This document shows, one piece after another, positions 48,378-57,096 of a stretch of DNA of 64,000 nt. The notes below the pieces were generated by a model. It was given only the letters and a program-made list of their open reading frames with translations, had not been told where the DNA came from and did no database searches. Numbering within the stretch: position 1 is the stretch's first letter; each line of letters starts with the position of its first letter. The stretch is from Escherichia whittamii (GTDB lineage: Bacteria > Pseudomonadota > Gammaproteobacteria > Enterobacterales > Enterobacteriaceae), in NCBI RefSeq assembly GCF_014836715.1, contig NZ_JACSQI010000015.1, positions 1 through 64,000 of the forward strand, in the 5' to 3' direction. Both the position numbers and the translations under genes were made by a program.

Positions 48378-49220
48378 TCAGCATTTCTGCACGGTATTTA
48401 ACAACTTTTGCAGATTCTGATACATCGCGCTATTAATATCGCTATTCTGCCAGTCTTCCACGTTAAATGTTAATTGCCAGCTACCGTTGCACTGGTTGCG
48501 CAAAACAATATCACTCTCCAGTCGATTACGAACATATTTATAATAGGTTGTCATTGTCATATTATGCGCTGACAATAAATTATCTAATTTGTCTTTTCCT
48601 GGAGCGAGAGCTTGTGAAAGTAACGGTGCGGAATTATTTTCTCCAGCAGAACTTAGATGAAATATTTTTATTCTTGGACTATTAACGGATTCTTTTACCA
48701 GTTGCGGGGCGTCAGGTGTACTTTTCAAGTGTGAATAACCCATGGTCGAGCCAATAAATATAACAGCCGCGATCAACGCTAACCCCATCAGTCCTTTATG
48801 TTTTTTTCTACCAGCCACAGGCGGTGTTGTAGAAGATATCTCTTGTGGCACTGTTTCCTGTGCCTGGTCGGTAATAATCAACTCTTCTGCAGACGATGAC
48901 TCCGGTAAAGATACATATACTTTATTGCACAGGTAACCTTTCTTCGGGATGGTTTTGATAACGTTCTGTTGTTTGCCATCATCATCGATGGCGACGCGCA
49001 ACGCATGGATCGCAGTCGGCAGGCTGTTACCGCCGACAATGCGGTTCTTCCATACTTCGGCACATAAATAAGATCGCGATAAAACAGCATCGGCATTTTT
49101 TGCTAATGTTTCCAGCAAAATAAAATGGTATTCGCCGAGGCGACGTGTTTCACCCGTTTCGCAATGTATTAAGGCATTAAGCGACGGGTCCATCCGCCAG
49201 TTGTTGATAATAATACTCAT
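48378..49220 (-). CDS. lafZ: LafZ, membrane-bound winged-helix regulator (ToxR/CadC-like)
   Basis: 280 residues. Residues 1-100 are an OmpR/ToxR winged helix (MDPSLNALIHCETGETRRLG; VGGNSLPTAIHALRVAIDDD; TIPKKGYLCN). A Pro/Ser linker leads to one membrane helix near residues 144-163 (GLMGLALIAAVIFIGSTMGY) and a periplasmic sensor domain with two Cys near the end. It reads a periplasmic signal and binds DNA at the membrane. It lies upstream of and opposite to lafA, so flagellin expression is a likely target; this is inference. Confidence 0.82.
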   Translation of the reverse strand: MSIIINNWRMDPSLNALIHCETGETRRLGEYHFILLETLAKNADAVLSRSYLCAEVWKNRIVGGNSLPTAIHALRVAIDDDGKQQNVIKTIPKKGYLCNKVYVSLPESSSAEELIITDQAQETVPQEISSTTPPVAGRKKHKGLMGLALIAAVIFIGSTMGYSHLKSTPDAPQLVKESVNSPRIKIFHLSSAGENNSAPLLSQALAPGKDKLDNLLSAHNMTMTTYYKYVRNRLESDIVLRNQCNGSWQLTFNVEDWQNSDINSAMYQNLQKLLNTVQKC

Positions 49221-49705
49221 AGTCGAGTTTACCTTAGCAAGGGATAAATGTTTCCTGATAGTGCTTTGTATAAAGCACAGTCTTATACGTCCCTGAGAAG
49301 ATGATTTTTCTGCGTGATAATTAATATTTTATGGTAATAGGATTAATCTTAATCGCTATATGGCATGGAAATGTAACGAAATGACAGGACAGGTACAATA
49401 GCCAAATGTGTACTATTTGCAACGCAATGTAAATTTTGGCATCAGTCCATTGATAAGAAAACGAGTTAATTGATGGTAATCTTAACTATATCAAGCAATT
49501 GATAAAGACATATTTTGATACCTGGCCATGTGGCAGATATTGCTAATAATCTTTTTATCTGAATTTAAATTCGGCTTTTTTTAGCTAAAAGTGGCATCAG
49601 ATAAAGTGCAGCGAAAATTTTTTAACGGCGATTTTAAGTTTGCTCCTTAGGTGTCGTTTTTACAGGGTATCGAAACGAAAACGATTAATCCCAAGGAGCA
49701 GTATC
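49221..49705. promoter_or_regulatory. lafZ-lafA divergent control region
   Basis: 485 bp, AT-rich, no gene. It contains the candidate LafS promoter at 49634-49660 and the lafA ribosome site AAGGAG at 49693-49698. It also has two TGGCAT(C/G) words (49361 and 49589 areas) without the partner TTGC element, so no sigma-54 site is called. Confidence 0.55.
49634..49660 (+). promoter_or_regulatory. Candidate LafS (sigma-28) promoter for lafA
   Basis: TTAAGTTT (49634-49641), 11 bp, GTCGTTTT (49653-49660). The -35 is one base from TAAAGTTT; the -10 shares YCGYTTT with the lfgM and lfgK sites. Predicted leader of about 40 nt. Confidence 0.45.
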
Positions 49706-50620
49706 ATGTTATCTATTAACACCAATAACGCCTCAATGGCCGCAGTAAATGCAATCAGCAAAAGCAGCTCTTCTCTGTCTACATCTATGGAACGCCTGGC
49801 GACAGGTAACCGGATTAACTCTTCTGCCGATGATGCCGCAGGCAAACAGATTGCTAACCGCCTGACAGCACAGTCCAGCGGTATGGGCGTGGCGCTGAGT
49901 AACATCAACGACGCCACCGCGATGCTGCAAACCGCCGACAGCATGTTCGATGAAATGTCTGATGTGCTGGGCCGTATGAAAGACCTGTCAACTCAGGCAG
50001 CGAACGGCACCTACAGCGACGACGACCTGCAGGCGATGCAGGATGAATACGACGAACTGGGCCAGCAGATGTCTGACATGCTGCAAAACACCACCTACGG
50101 CGGCACCAACCTGTTCGGTGTTTCCAGTACCAGCAACACCGGTACTGACGGTCTGTTCCAGAGCGCAGTGACTTTCCAGGTGGGCGCGGAATCTTCCGAC
50201 ACCATGACCGTGAATATTTCAAGCCAACTGAACACGCTGGTGACCGATCTTTCTGCTATTAGCAACTCCTTTAGTGCAGATCAGGCTGACACCACTGGCA
50301 CCGCAGGCGTTTCTGGCGGTACTGAACTGACCGCGTCTGGCTCGGCTAACCAGATGATCACCAGCATTTCTACCGCGATGGATGACGTTTCTCAGATCCA
50401 GTCCAAGCTGGGTGCGTCTATCAACCGTCTGAACGACACCGCCAACAACCTGACCAGCATGCAGGACAACACTGAAGTCGCTATCGGCAACATTATGGAT
50501 ACCGACTACGCGACGGAAGCGTCCAACATGACCAAACAGCAGGTGCTGATGCAAACCGGCATCACCATGCTGAAACAGTCCAACAGCATGTCCAGCATGG
50601 TATCCAGCCTGCTGCAGTAG
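49706..50620 (+). CDS. lafA: LafA, lateral flagellin
   Basis: 304 residues from MLSINTNNASMAAVNA; the frame is open earlier but AAGGAG fixes ATG 49706. The conserved D0/D1 ends are present: ERLATGNRINSSADDAAGKQ at the N-terminus and DYATEASNMTKQQVLMQTGI at the C-terminus. The central part (about 160-220) is short and Ser/Thr-rich, so the D2/D3 domains are minimal. No Cys and only six Lys. The neighbouring modification genes (29706-36464) may act on it. Confidence 0.96.
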   Translation: MLSINTNNASMAAVNAISKSSSSLSTSMERLATGNRINSSADDAAGKQIANRLTAQSSGMGVALSNINDATAMLQTADSMFDEMSDVLGRMKDLSTQAANGTYSDDDLQAMQDEYDELGQQMSDMLQNTTYGGTNLFGVSSTSNTGTDGLFQSAVTFQVGAESSDTMTVNISSQLNTLVTDLSAISNSFSADQADTTGTAGVSGGTELTASGSANQMITSISTAMDDVSQIQSKLGASINRLNDTANNLTSMQDNTEVAIGNIMDTDYATEASNMTKQQVLMQTGITMLKQSNSMSSMVSSLLQ

Positions 50621-50626
50621 TGCGGG

Positions 50627-50732
50627 ATTGCCGGATGCGGCATAAACGCCTTATCCGGCCTACAAAATATTGCAAATTCAATATATTGCAGAAACCTTGT
50701 AGGCCTGATAAGCGCAGCGCATCAGGCAATGT
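50627..50732. repeat. BIME between lafA and lafB
   Basis: GCCGGATGCGGCATAAACGC..TTATCCGGCCTAC, spacer with AAATTCAATATATTGCAG, then GTAGGCCTGATAAGCGC..GCATCAGGC. Related to the BIME at 32873-32978. Confidence 0.85.
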
Positions 50733-50748
50733 TGCGTTTGTCAGTCTC

Positions 50749-50770
50749 AACACCGCCTGTGGGCGGTGTT
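50749..50770 (+). terminator. Terminator-like hairpin after lafA
   Basis: AACACCGCC, loop TGTG, GGCGGTGTT: perfect 9-bp stem followed by GTCCTTT. It separates the abundant lafA transcript from the lafB operon. Confidence 0.7.
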
Positions 50771-50859
50771 GTCCTTTCTGCGGCAGGCACTCTTCCGCCA
50801 GACCGGAAACGCCATTTCCGCCTGTTTTTCAATTAATTGATTATTCACATAAAAATTAT

Positions 50860-50875
50860 TGGCACGCCTTTTGCC
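50860..50875 (+). promoter_or_regulatory. Sigma-54 promoter for the lafB-lafU operon
   Basis: TGGCAC-GCCTT-TTGCC, exact -24/-12 spacing, identical conserved halves to the lfgB site. Transcription would start near 50886, 21 bp before ATG 50907. The operon includes lafS, so LafK controls production of the late sigma factor. Confidence 0.88.
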
Positions 50876-50906
50876 AATAACCATACATCGTTACCCGGAG
50901 TCATCA

Positions 50907-52223
50907 ATGATTAACCCAAGAACCATTGCGCAAGAAATTGCTTATGCGGATGTCGCCACTCAGGCAGCAAATTTGCAGGAGAAGCAGAGCGAGCTGGATG
51001 CCGAGAGCAGCGGCCTGGAAACCCTTAGCTCGGCGTTGAGTGATTTCCAGAGCGCCGTCGATGCGCTGAACAGCGATACCGACGGCCCGGTGACTTTTGC
51101 CGCCACCAGCAATAATGACTCAGCGACCGTTTCCGCTAACTCACAGGCGCAGGCGGGGAGCTACTCATTTTTCGTTGAGCAACTGGCGCAGGGGCAGCAG
51201 ACCACGTTTAGCATGGGCGATGACACCTTTTCTGCGACGGGGACGTTTGAAATGACCATGGGTGACAGCACCATGGATATCGACCTGGCGTCGGCAGATC
51301 AGAACGGCGATGGCGACGGTTTTATCGACGCCAGCGAGCTGGTGAATGCGATTAACGACTCCGACGATAACCCAGGCGTGTCGGCGGCACTGGTAAAAAC
51401 CGACGGCACCACCACCATAATGCTCACCTCCGAAAGTACCGGGGCGCAGAGCGCGTTTTCGGTGAGCGTAACGGGGCATGACGCCAGCAACGATAGCGCC
51501 AGCGCGCCCGTTCCCACGGATGTTTCCTCCGCCCAGGACGCGATTATTCATCTCGGCAGCGCCACGGGGCCTGAGATCACCAACAGCAGCAATACATTTG
51601 ATGATGTGATCCCCGGGGTCACCATGACTTTCACCGAAGTCAGCGATTCTGACAGCGATCTCACCACCTTTAACATCAGCGAAGATTCCAGCGCCAGCCA
51701 GGAGAAAGTACAGACCTTTGTCGATGCCTATAACACCTTGATTGATACGGTTGATTCGCTGACCACCCACGGTGATGACAGTACCAGCGCCGGGGTATTT
51801 GCAGGCGACGCAGGACTCAGTTCACTGGCGAACCAGCTCGATGACATCGCCCATGCCAGCTACAACGGCGTGTCGATTGTGGATTATGGCATCACCCTCG
51901 ATTCTCACGGCCACTTACAAATTGACTCCGATCAGTTCAGCGACGAAATGGCGAAAAATCCTGACGGCCTGACCTCTATTTTCGTCGGTGACAACAGCAT
52001 GGTGGCGCAGATGGACGACCTGATTAACACCTACACGGACTCCAGCAACGGCATCATCACCCTGCGCCAGCAGAACATTGACGATCAGATGAGCAAAATT
52101 CAGGACGAAGGCGATCAACTGACCGATACCTATAACGCCAACTACGACCGTTATCTGGAGGAGTACACCAACACGCTGGTTGAGGTGTACACCATGAAAG
52201 CCAGCATGGCGGCATTCGCGTAA
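50907..52223 (+). CDS. lafB: LafB, filament cap protein (FliD family)
   Basis: 438 residues from MINPRTIAQEIAYADV, with ACCCGGAG before ATG 50907; an earlier in-frame start would lie in the promoter. N-terminal coiled segment QEKQSELDAESSGLETLSSAL, Ser/Asp-rich beta middle and the C-terminal TYNANYDRYLEEYTNTLVEV helix match FliD. It caps the filament and inserts LafA subunits. Confidence 0.93.
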   Translation: MINPRTIAQEIAYADVATQAANLQEKQSELDAESSGLETLSSALSDFQSAVDALNSDTDGPVTFAATSNNDSATVSANSQAQAGSYSFFVEQLAQGQQTTFSMGDDTFSATGTFEMTMGDSTMDIDLASADQNGDGDGFIDASELVNAINDSDDNPGVSAALVKTDGTTTIMLTSESTGAQSAFSVSVTGHDASNDSASAPVPTDVSSAQDAIIHLGSATGPEITNSSNTFDDVIPGVTMTFTEVSDSDSDLTTFNISEDSSASQEKVQTFVDAYNTLIDTVDSLTTHGDDSTSAGVFAGDAGLSSLANQLDDIAHASYNGVSIVDYGITLDSHGHLQIDSDQFSDEMAKNPDGLTSIFVGDNSMVAQMDDLINTYTDSSNGIITLRQQNIDDQMSKIQDEGDQLTDTYNANYDRYLEEYTNTLVEVYTMKASMAAFA

Positions 52224-52245
52224 TTCATAAGGAATATCCCTAAAG

Positions 52246-52638
52246 ATGTATGAAGTACAGGATGGTTATTCGCAATACAAAGAGGTCGATCTCGCGGCGC
52301 GTACCGCGGCGGCCTCTCCGCTTGAACTGGTGCTGGTGCTGTTCGCCGGGCTTCTCGACGAACTGGAGCGCGCCAAAAGCCATATTGAAGGGCGACGTTT
52401 CGAGAAGAAAGCCCAGAGCATCAACAAATGCATCGACATTCTCAATGCGCTCACCAGTTCGCTGGAGTTTGAAACCGGCGGCGAGCTGGTGGTGAATCTT
52501 TCGCGCCTCTATGACCACTGCGTGTATCGCTTGTATGAGGCCAGCGGCGAGCTGTCGGCGGAGAAAATCGATGAAGTGATGCTGATTTTAAGCAACCTGC
52601 GCGAAGGCTGGGAAGGGCTTTCGGGCAAGCTGGGTTAA
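52246..52638 (+). CDS. lafC: LafC, flagellin chaperone (FliS family)
   Basis: 130 residues. YSQYKEVDLAARTAAASPLELVLVLFAGLLDEL is the FliS start (YxxVxxxTASPxxLVxMLYDG type, described by its residues 9-41). Helical, cytoplasmic; keeps LafA unfolded for export. Starts 22 bp after lafB. Confidence 0.6.
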   Translation: MYEVQDGYSQYKEVDLAARTAAASPLELVLVLFAGLLDELERAKSHIEGRRFEKKAQSINKCIDILNALTSSLEFETGGELVVNLSRLYDHCVYRLYEASGELSAEKIDEVMLILSNLREGWEGLSGKLG

Positions 52639-52642
52639 GACG

Positions 52643-52954
52643 ATGGAAAAACAACGCAGGCAACTTTTCGCGCTGGTTGAGGCGATGAATGAAGCACTGG
52701 ATAAACAGCGCTGGCGACGCCTTCCGGCGCTGCATCAGCAGTTGATGCGCCAGTTTAATGACTACGCGGCGATAGAAACCGATGCGCGACAGCTTGGTAC
52801 GGTGAAATCGCAACTTCATGCCGCGTTTAGCGCATTAATCGCCCGCCGTGAGCAGCGAGCGCAAGTGCTGAAAGTGCGCATGGAGTTGCATCAGCAACAT
52901 CAGGAAGGCGTGCTGGCCTATTCAATAGTTAATTTATTTTCGGAGAAGTCATGA
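52643..52954 (+). CDS. lafD: LafD, FliT-like export chaperone
   Basis: 103 residues, helical, rich in Gln/Arg (EQRAQVLKVRMELHQQHQEG). Size and position behind lafC match FliT, the cap chaperone. Overlaps lafE by 4 bp (ATGA). Confidence 0.8.
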   Translation: MEKQRRQLFALVEAMNEALDKQRWRRLPALHQQLMRQFNDYAAIETDARQLGTVKSQLHAAFSALIARREQRAQVLKVRMELHQQHQEGVLAYSIVNLFSEKS

Positions 52955-54012
52955 ATCCGGCATTGCTTGCCACGCTCGGAACGCTTGCGGAAACGGCGTC
53001 GCTGAAAACGGATATTTTACCGCCGGTGAGCGGGGAAAACGCGCCCGCGTTTACGCTGCCGAAAATGGCGGTGGCCGCGGTGGCGGAACGCGTTCATAGC
53101 GCCAGAACCAGTCAACAACAGGCGACGCGCCCGCAGGAGAGCGATCCGGCTGCGATGCAGGCCTTGATGACACTGTTACTGCCGCAACCGGTCGCGCCGC
53201 ATGAGGCGAAGCAGCCGCCGCGAAACGTGGCGACATCGCCGGTTATCCAGCAACTGACAAAAGCGGTGGTGCAAAACGTGCCGCAACGCCCGACGCAGCA
53301 GCAGGATCCCACGGCTTTGCCGCCGCAGTTGCAGGCGCTGGTCAGTCAGTTGCCGCAGGCGAAACCTGAGCAGCAGGCAAAACTGGCGACTTTTGCCAGT
53401 GAAGATTTACATGCTATTGCACCTTCACAGCCGCGTGCGCCTGCGAAACCTGAACGCACGAAGCCCGAGCCAACCCGCGTGACCACGCGCCCGCAGGTGG
53501 AGCGTAAAGCAGAAAAAGTACCGGACAGCGAGCCGGTGATGCCGCGCGCGGTGTTACAGGTTAAGACGCCGGAGCGGGTCAGCGATCATCACGAGATTGC
53601 CGCCAAACCCGTCACGCTCTCGATGGACGAACTGGGCGAAAAACTGACGACCCTGCTGAAAGATCAGATCCATTTTCAGCTCAATAAACAGCAGCAAATC
53701 TCCACTATTCGTCTCGATCCGCCGTCGCTCGGCAAACTCGAGATCGCCGTGCAGCTGGATAACGGAAAACTGACGGTGCATATCGGCGCGAACCAAAGCG
53801 AAGTCTGCCGCGCGTTACAGCAGTTTAGCGACGATCTCCGGCAACATCTGACGGCGCAAAATTTTATGGAGGTGAACGTGCAGGTTTCCTCCGAAGGGCA
53901 GTCGCAGCAGCAACAACAGTCGGGCCATCAGCAGGAGGAGGTGAGTGCCGCCTTACAGCTTGATGATGCGCCTCAATTTCAACAGAACGAATCCGTTTTG
54001 ATCAAAGTGTAA
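52951..54012 (+). CDS. lafE: LafE, hook-length control protein (FliK family)
   Basis: 353 residues. The first 200 are Pro/Gln/Ala-rich and extended, the ruler part. The C-terminal domain carries STIRLDPPSLGKLEIAVQLD and NKLTVHIGAN-like text, the FliK core that signals LfhB. A Gln-rich stretch (SQQQQQSGHQQEE) follows near the end. Confidence 0.9.
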   Translation: MNPALLATLGTLAETASLKTDILPPVSGENAPAFTLPKMAVAAVAERVHSARTSQQQATRPQESDPAAMQALMTLLLPQPVAPHEAKQPPRNVATSPVIQQLTKAVVQNVPQRPTQQQDPTALPPQLQALVSQLPQAKPEQQAKLATFASEDLHAIAPSQPRAPAKPERTKPEPTRVTTRPQVERKAEKVPDSEPVMPRAVLQVKTPERVSDHHEIAAKPVTLSMDELGEKLTTLLKDQIHFQLNKQQQISTIRLDPPSLGKLEIAVQLDNGKLTVHIGANQSEVCRALQQFSDDLRQHLTAQNFMEVNVQVSSEGQSQQQQQSGHQQEEVSAALQLDDAPQFQQNESVLIKV

Positions 54013-54019
54013 AGGCAAT

Positions 54020-54487
54020 ATGAAGAAAATCGTGGTGGCAGGCGTGGTCAGCGCCGTTCTGGCGTTAGTGGTCGGTGCCGGAGCAGGATGGGGAGTCTGG
54101 CATCATTATGCTGGAAAAGGAAAACCGACTCATGTCGCGCAGGCGGAATCGGTGGAAACGATGGATGAAAGCAAAAGTGTGTTTGTGACGTTGCCAGAAA
54201 CCATCGTCACGCTTCATGACAAGAACGGCGCTGACCATTATTTGTCGGCAGAATTAGTCATGGTCGTCGCCAGTGATAAAGAGGCTGAAAAAATAAAACA
54301 TCAGGAACCGCTGTATCAAAGTATTGCGGTGGAATGCCTGACGGAAATGAAATTTGAAGATTTGCGCGGCATGAAAATTTCTGCCATCCGCAAACTGATT
54401 TCTGAGGCGCTGAAACACGATCTTCAGCGTCGCAAGATGAGCGCACCGTATAAGGATTTACTGGTGAAAAAAGTGGTCTTCCAGTAA
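54020..54487 (+). CDS. lafF: LafF, FliL-like stator-associated membrane protein
   Basis: 155 residues. One N-terminal membrane helix (VVAGVVSAVLALVVGAGAGW), then a periplasmic domain with ADHYLSAELVMVVASDKEAEK and a C-terminal VLVKKVVFQ-like end, as in FliL. It surrounds and stabilises the stators LafT/LafU. Confidence 0.88.
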   Translation: MKKIVVAGVVSAVLALVVGAGAGWGVWHHYAGKGKPTHVAQAESVETMDESKSVFVTLPETIVTLHDKNGADHYLSAELVMVVASDKEAEKIKHQEPLYQSIAVECLTEMKFEDLRGMKISAIRKLISEALKHDLQRRKMSAPYKDLLVKKVVFQ

Positions 54488-54507
54488 TCGGTCGGGCGGA
54501 TAAAAAC

Positions 54508-55224
54508 ATGCTACAGGACGTATTCGAGTCAGAAGAGTTTGCTGCCGCGCCGGTATTAACCCCGCAGCAGGAGAGTCATTATTTGCAGGCCTATTTGCCG
54601 CTGGTACGTAAAGTGGTGCGGCAACTTGCGCCGCAGTGCAACTGCATTATTGACCGTCAGGATATGGAACAAACGGCGTTAATGGGGCTGCTTAACGCCA
54701 TTCGCCGTTACGGGCTGCCGGATGAAGGTTTTGCGGGCTATGCCGTGCACCGTATTCGCGGCGCGATCCTGGATGAATTGCGCGCTCTCGACTGGCGACC
54801 GCGCCAGCTGCGACAGAAATATCATCAGATGAAAGACCTGATTCGGGAGACGCGTAAAAAACTGGGGCATGAACCAGAATGGCAGGAGCTGGTCGGGGAG
54901 GGGATTTCGCATGACGATTATCTCGAATACCAGCAACTGGAAGGGGCGGAAACGATCGCCAGCCTGGATGAACTGCTGAATGGTGAAGGACCTGGCATCC
55001 CGCTCGTTGGCCGGGAACTGGAAGAGCAAATTGTAACTCAGGACGTCTTGCAACACGCGCTTTCGCAGTTGAGCGAAAAAGAGCAACTGATCCTTTCGAT
55101 GTATTACCAGCATGAGATGAATCTAAAAGAGATTGCGCTGGTATTAGGCCTCACCGAGGCCCGAATTTGTCAACTGAATAAACAGATCGCGCAGAAAATT
55201 CGTGATTTTGTCTATCCGAATTAA
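54508..55224 (+). CDS. lafS: LafS, lateral flagellar sigma-28 factor (FliA family)
   Basis: 238 residues. Region 2: YLPLVRKVVRQLAPQ, RQDMEQTALMGLLNAIRRYG. Region 3: GYAVHRIRGAILDELRALDW. Region 4: LSEKEQLILSMYYQHEMNLK followed by the helix-turn-helix LVLGLTEARICQLNKQ. It should direct transcription of lafA, lfgKL-lafW and lfgMN and be held by LfgM. Encoded within the sigma-54-driven lafB operon. Confidence 0.94.
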   Translation: MLQDVFESEEFAAAPVLTPQQESHYLQAYLPLVRKVVRQLAPQCNCIIDRQDMEQTALMGLLNAIRRYGLPDEGFAGYAVHRIRGAILDELRALDWRPRQLRQKYHQMKDLIRETRKKLGHEPEWQELVGEGISHDDYLEYQQLEGAETIASLDELLNGEGPGIPLVGRELEEQIVTQDVLQHALSQLSEKEQLILSMYYQHEMNLKEIALVLGLTEARICQLNKQIAQKIRDFVYPN

Positions 55225-55236
55225 AGTGAAGAAATT

Positions 55237-56100
55237 ATGCAAAAAATTTTAGGTTTACTGGTGGTGCTCGGCTGTGTATTTGGCGGTTATTTTGAAGCGG
55301 GCGGGCAATTAGTGGCTATCTGGCAACCGGCGGAAATGATCATTATTTTGGGCGCCGGTTTCGGGGCAATGATTATTGGTAACCCGAAACATGTGCTGAA
55401 AGAGATTGCCCATCAAATTAAAGGTGTGATCAGTAAAAAACAGCTCGGGCCGGAGTTTCAGCGCCAGCTATTAATGTGCCTGTATGAGTTGCTCGAAATG
55501 GTGCAAAACGGTGGTCTGCGCATGTTGGATCAACATATTGAACAGCCGGAAGAGAGCACCGTTTTCCAGAAATACCCGCTGGTGTTAACCCAGAAACGGC
55601 TGGTGACCTTTATTGCCGATAACTTTCGCCTGATGGCGATGGGCAAAATCGACGCCCATGAACTGGAAGGTATTCTCGATCAGGAACTGGACACCGCTGA
55701 AGAGTCGTTGCTCACGCCGTCGCGCTCGCTGCAACGTACCGCTGAAGCGATGCCGGGATTTGGCATTTGTGCGGCGGTGCTGGGCATCATTATCACCATG
55801 CAGTCGATTGACGGTTCTATCGCCCTGATTGGCCTGAAAGTGGCGGCGGCGCTGGTGGGTACGTTTTTAGGCGTGTTTATTTGCTACTGCCTGATGGATC
55901 CGCTCGCCAACGCCATGGAACAGCAGGCGCGCGCCGAGCACTCGCTGCTGGAGTGCGTGCGTACCGTGCTGGTGGCCCAGGCGGGCGGCAAACCGACCCT
56001 GCTGGCGGTGGATGCCGGGCGTAAGCTGCTGCATCTGGCGTCCAAACCGACCTTCGCCAATCTCGACGCGTGGGTGAACGCGATGCTGGAGCAAGAATAA
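55237..56100 (+). CDS. lafT: LafT, stator protein (MotA family)
   Basis: 287 residues with four membrane segments (residues 1-20, 30-50, 170-192 and 197-220 approx.). The cytoplasmic loop has charged residues that touch the rotor. MPGFGICAAVLGIIITMQSI is the MotA signature region with the conserved Pro. Whether the coupling ion is H+ or Na+ cannot be read with certainty. Confidence 0.92.
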   Translation: MQKILGLLVVLGCVFGGYFEAGGQLVAIWQPAEMIIILGAGFGAMIIGNPKHVLKEIAHQIKGVISKKQLGPEFQRQLLMCLYELLEMVQNGGLRMLDQHIEQPEESTVFQKYPLVLTQKRLVTFIADNFRLMAMGKIDAHELEGILDQELDTAEESLLTPSRSLQRTAEAMPGFGICAAVLGIIITMQSIDGSIALIGLKVAAALVGTFLGVFICYCLMDPLANAMEQQARAEHSLLECVRTVLVAQAGGKPTLLAVDAGRKLLHLASKPTFANLDAWVNAMLEQE

Positions 56101-56102
56101 GC

Positions 56103-57026
56103 ATGAGAAAGACGGGCAACCGCCGCGAGCGTGGGGCAAAAACCACCATCGTCCGGCGGCAGATCAAAAAGAATCATGCCGGGCATCACGGCGGAGCGTG
56201 GAAGGTGGCGTTCGCCGACTTTACCCTGGCGATGATGGCGCTGTTTATGACGCTGTGGATTGTGAACAGCGTCAGCAAAAGCGAGCGCGAAAGCATTATG
56301 GCGGCGCTGCATGGGCAGTCGATTTTCAATGGTGGCGGGCTGTCGCCGTTAAATAAAATCAGCCCGTCTCATCCGCCGAAACTTGCTACCGTGGCGGTGC
56401 CGGAAGAGACAGAGAAAAAAGTGCGCGACGTCAACGAGAAAACGGCGCTTTTGAAGAAGAAATCTGCCACCGAGTTGGGTGAGCTGGCAACCAGTATCAA
56501 CACCATCGCCCGCGATGCGCATATGGAAGCGAATCTGGAGATGGAGATTGTCCCGCAGGGATTACGCGTGCTGATTAAAGACGACCAGAACCGCAATATG
56601 TTTGAGCGCGGCAGCGCGAAGATTATGCCGTTCTTTAAAACGCTGCTGGTGGAGTTAGCGCCGGTTTTTGATTCGCTCGACAATAAGATCATCATCACCG
56701 GGCATACCGATGCGATGGCCTACAAAAACAATATCTACAACAACTGGAACCTTTCGGGCGATCGCGCGCTTTCGGCCCGTCGCGTGCTGGAAGAAGCGGG
56801 AATGCCGGAAGATAAAGTGATGCAGGTAAGCGCGATGGCGGACCAGATGTTGCTGGATGCGAAAAATCCGCAAAGTGCGGGTAACCGACGCATTGAGATT
56901 ATGGTGTTGACCAAAAGCGCGTCCGATACGTTGTATCAATATTTTGGTCAGCATGGGGATAAAGTGGTGCAGCCGCTGGTGCAAAAGCTGGATAAGCAGC
57001 AGGTGCTTTCGCAGCGAACGCGTTAA
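56103..57026 (+). CDS. lafU: LafU, stator protein (MotB family), full length
   Basis: 307 residues from ATG 56103, 2 bp after lafT. The ion-carrying Asp39 lies at the start of the single membrane helix (KVAFADFTLAMMALFMTLWI). The OmpA-like peptidoglycan-binding domain follows (IITGHTDAMAYKNN; NLSGDRALSARRVLEEAG; GNRRIEIMVL). K-12 has a truncated version called mbhA. This copy is complete. Confidence 0.95.
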   Translation: MRKTGNRRERGAKTTIVRRQIKKNHAGHHGGAWKVAFADFTLAMMALFMTLWIVNSVSKSERESIMAALHGQSIFNGGGLSPLNKISPSHPPKLATVAVPEETEKKVRDVNEKTALLKKKSATELGELATSINTIARDAHMEANLEMEIVPQGLRVLIKDDQNRNMFERGSAKIMPFFKTLLVELAPVFDSLDNKIIITGHTDAMAYKNNIYNNWNLSGDRALSARRVLEEAGMPEDKVMQVSAMADQMLLDAKNPQSAGNRRIEIMVLTKSASDTLYQYFGQHGDKVVQPLVQKLDKQQVLSQRTR

Positions 57027-57064
57027 ACGGTGAATCTTTACGCATTTCTCAAACCTTAAAATCA

Positions 57065-57080
57065 CTGTATACTTTACCAG
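57065..57080. promoter_or_regulatory. LexA box upstream of dinB
   Basis: CTGTATACTTTACCAG fits the SOS box CTG-N10-CAG and is the known dinB operator. It ends 16 bp before ATG 57097 and explains SOS induction of the dinB-yafNOP operon. Confidence 0.92.
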
Positions 57081-57096
57081 TATTGAGAGGTGAGCA

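Noticed and set aside
49361..49600. TGGCAT words in the lafA leader as a sigma-54 promoter
   Set aside because: No TTGC element at the required 5-bp spacing; a sigma-28-like site is nearer to lafA.
50852..50880. TAAAAATT ... GCCAATAA as a sigma-28 promoter for lafB
   Set aside because: The spacing is 15 bp instead of 11, and the same bases hold a perfect sigma-54 site.
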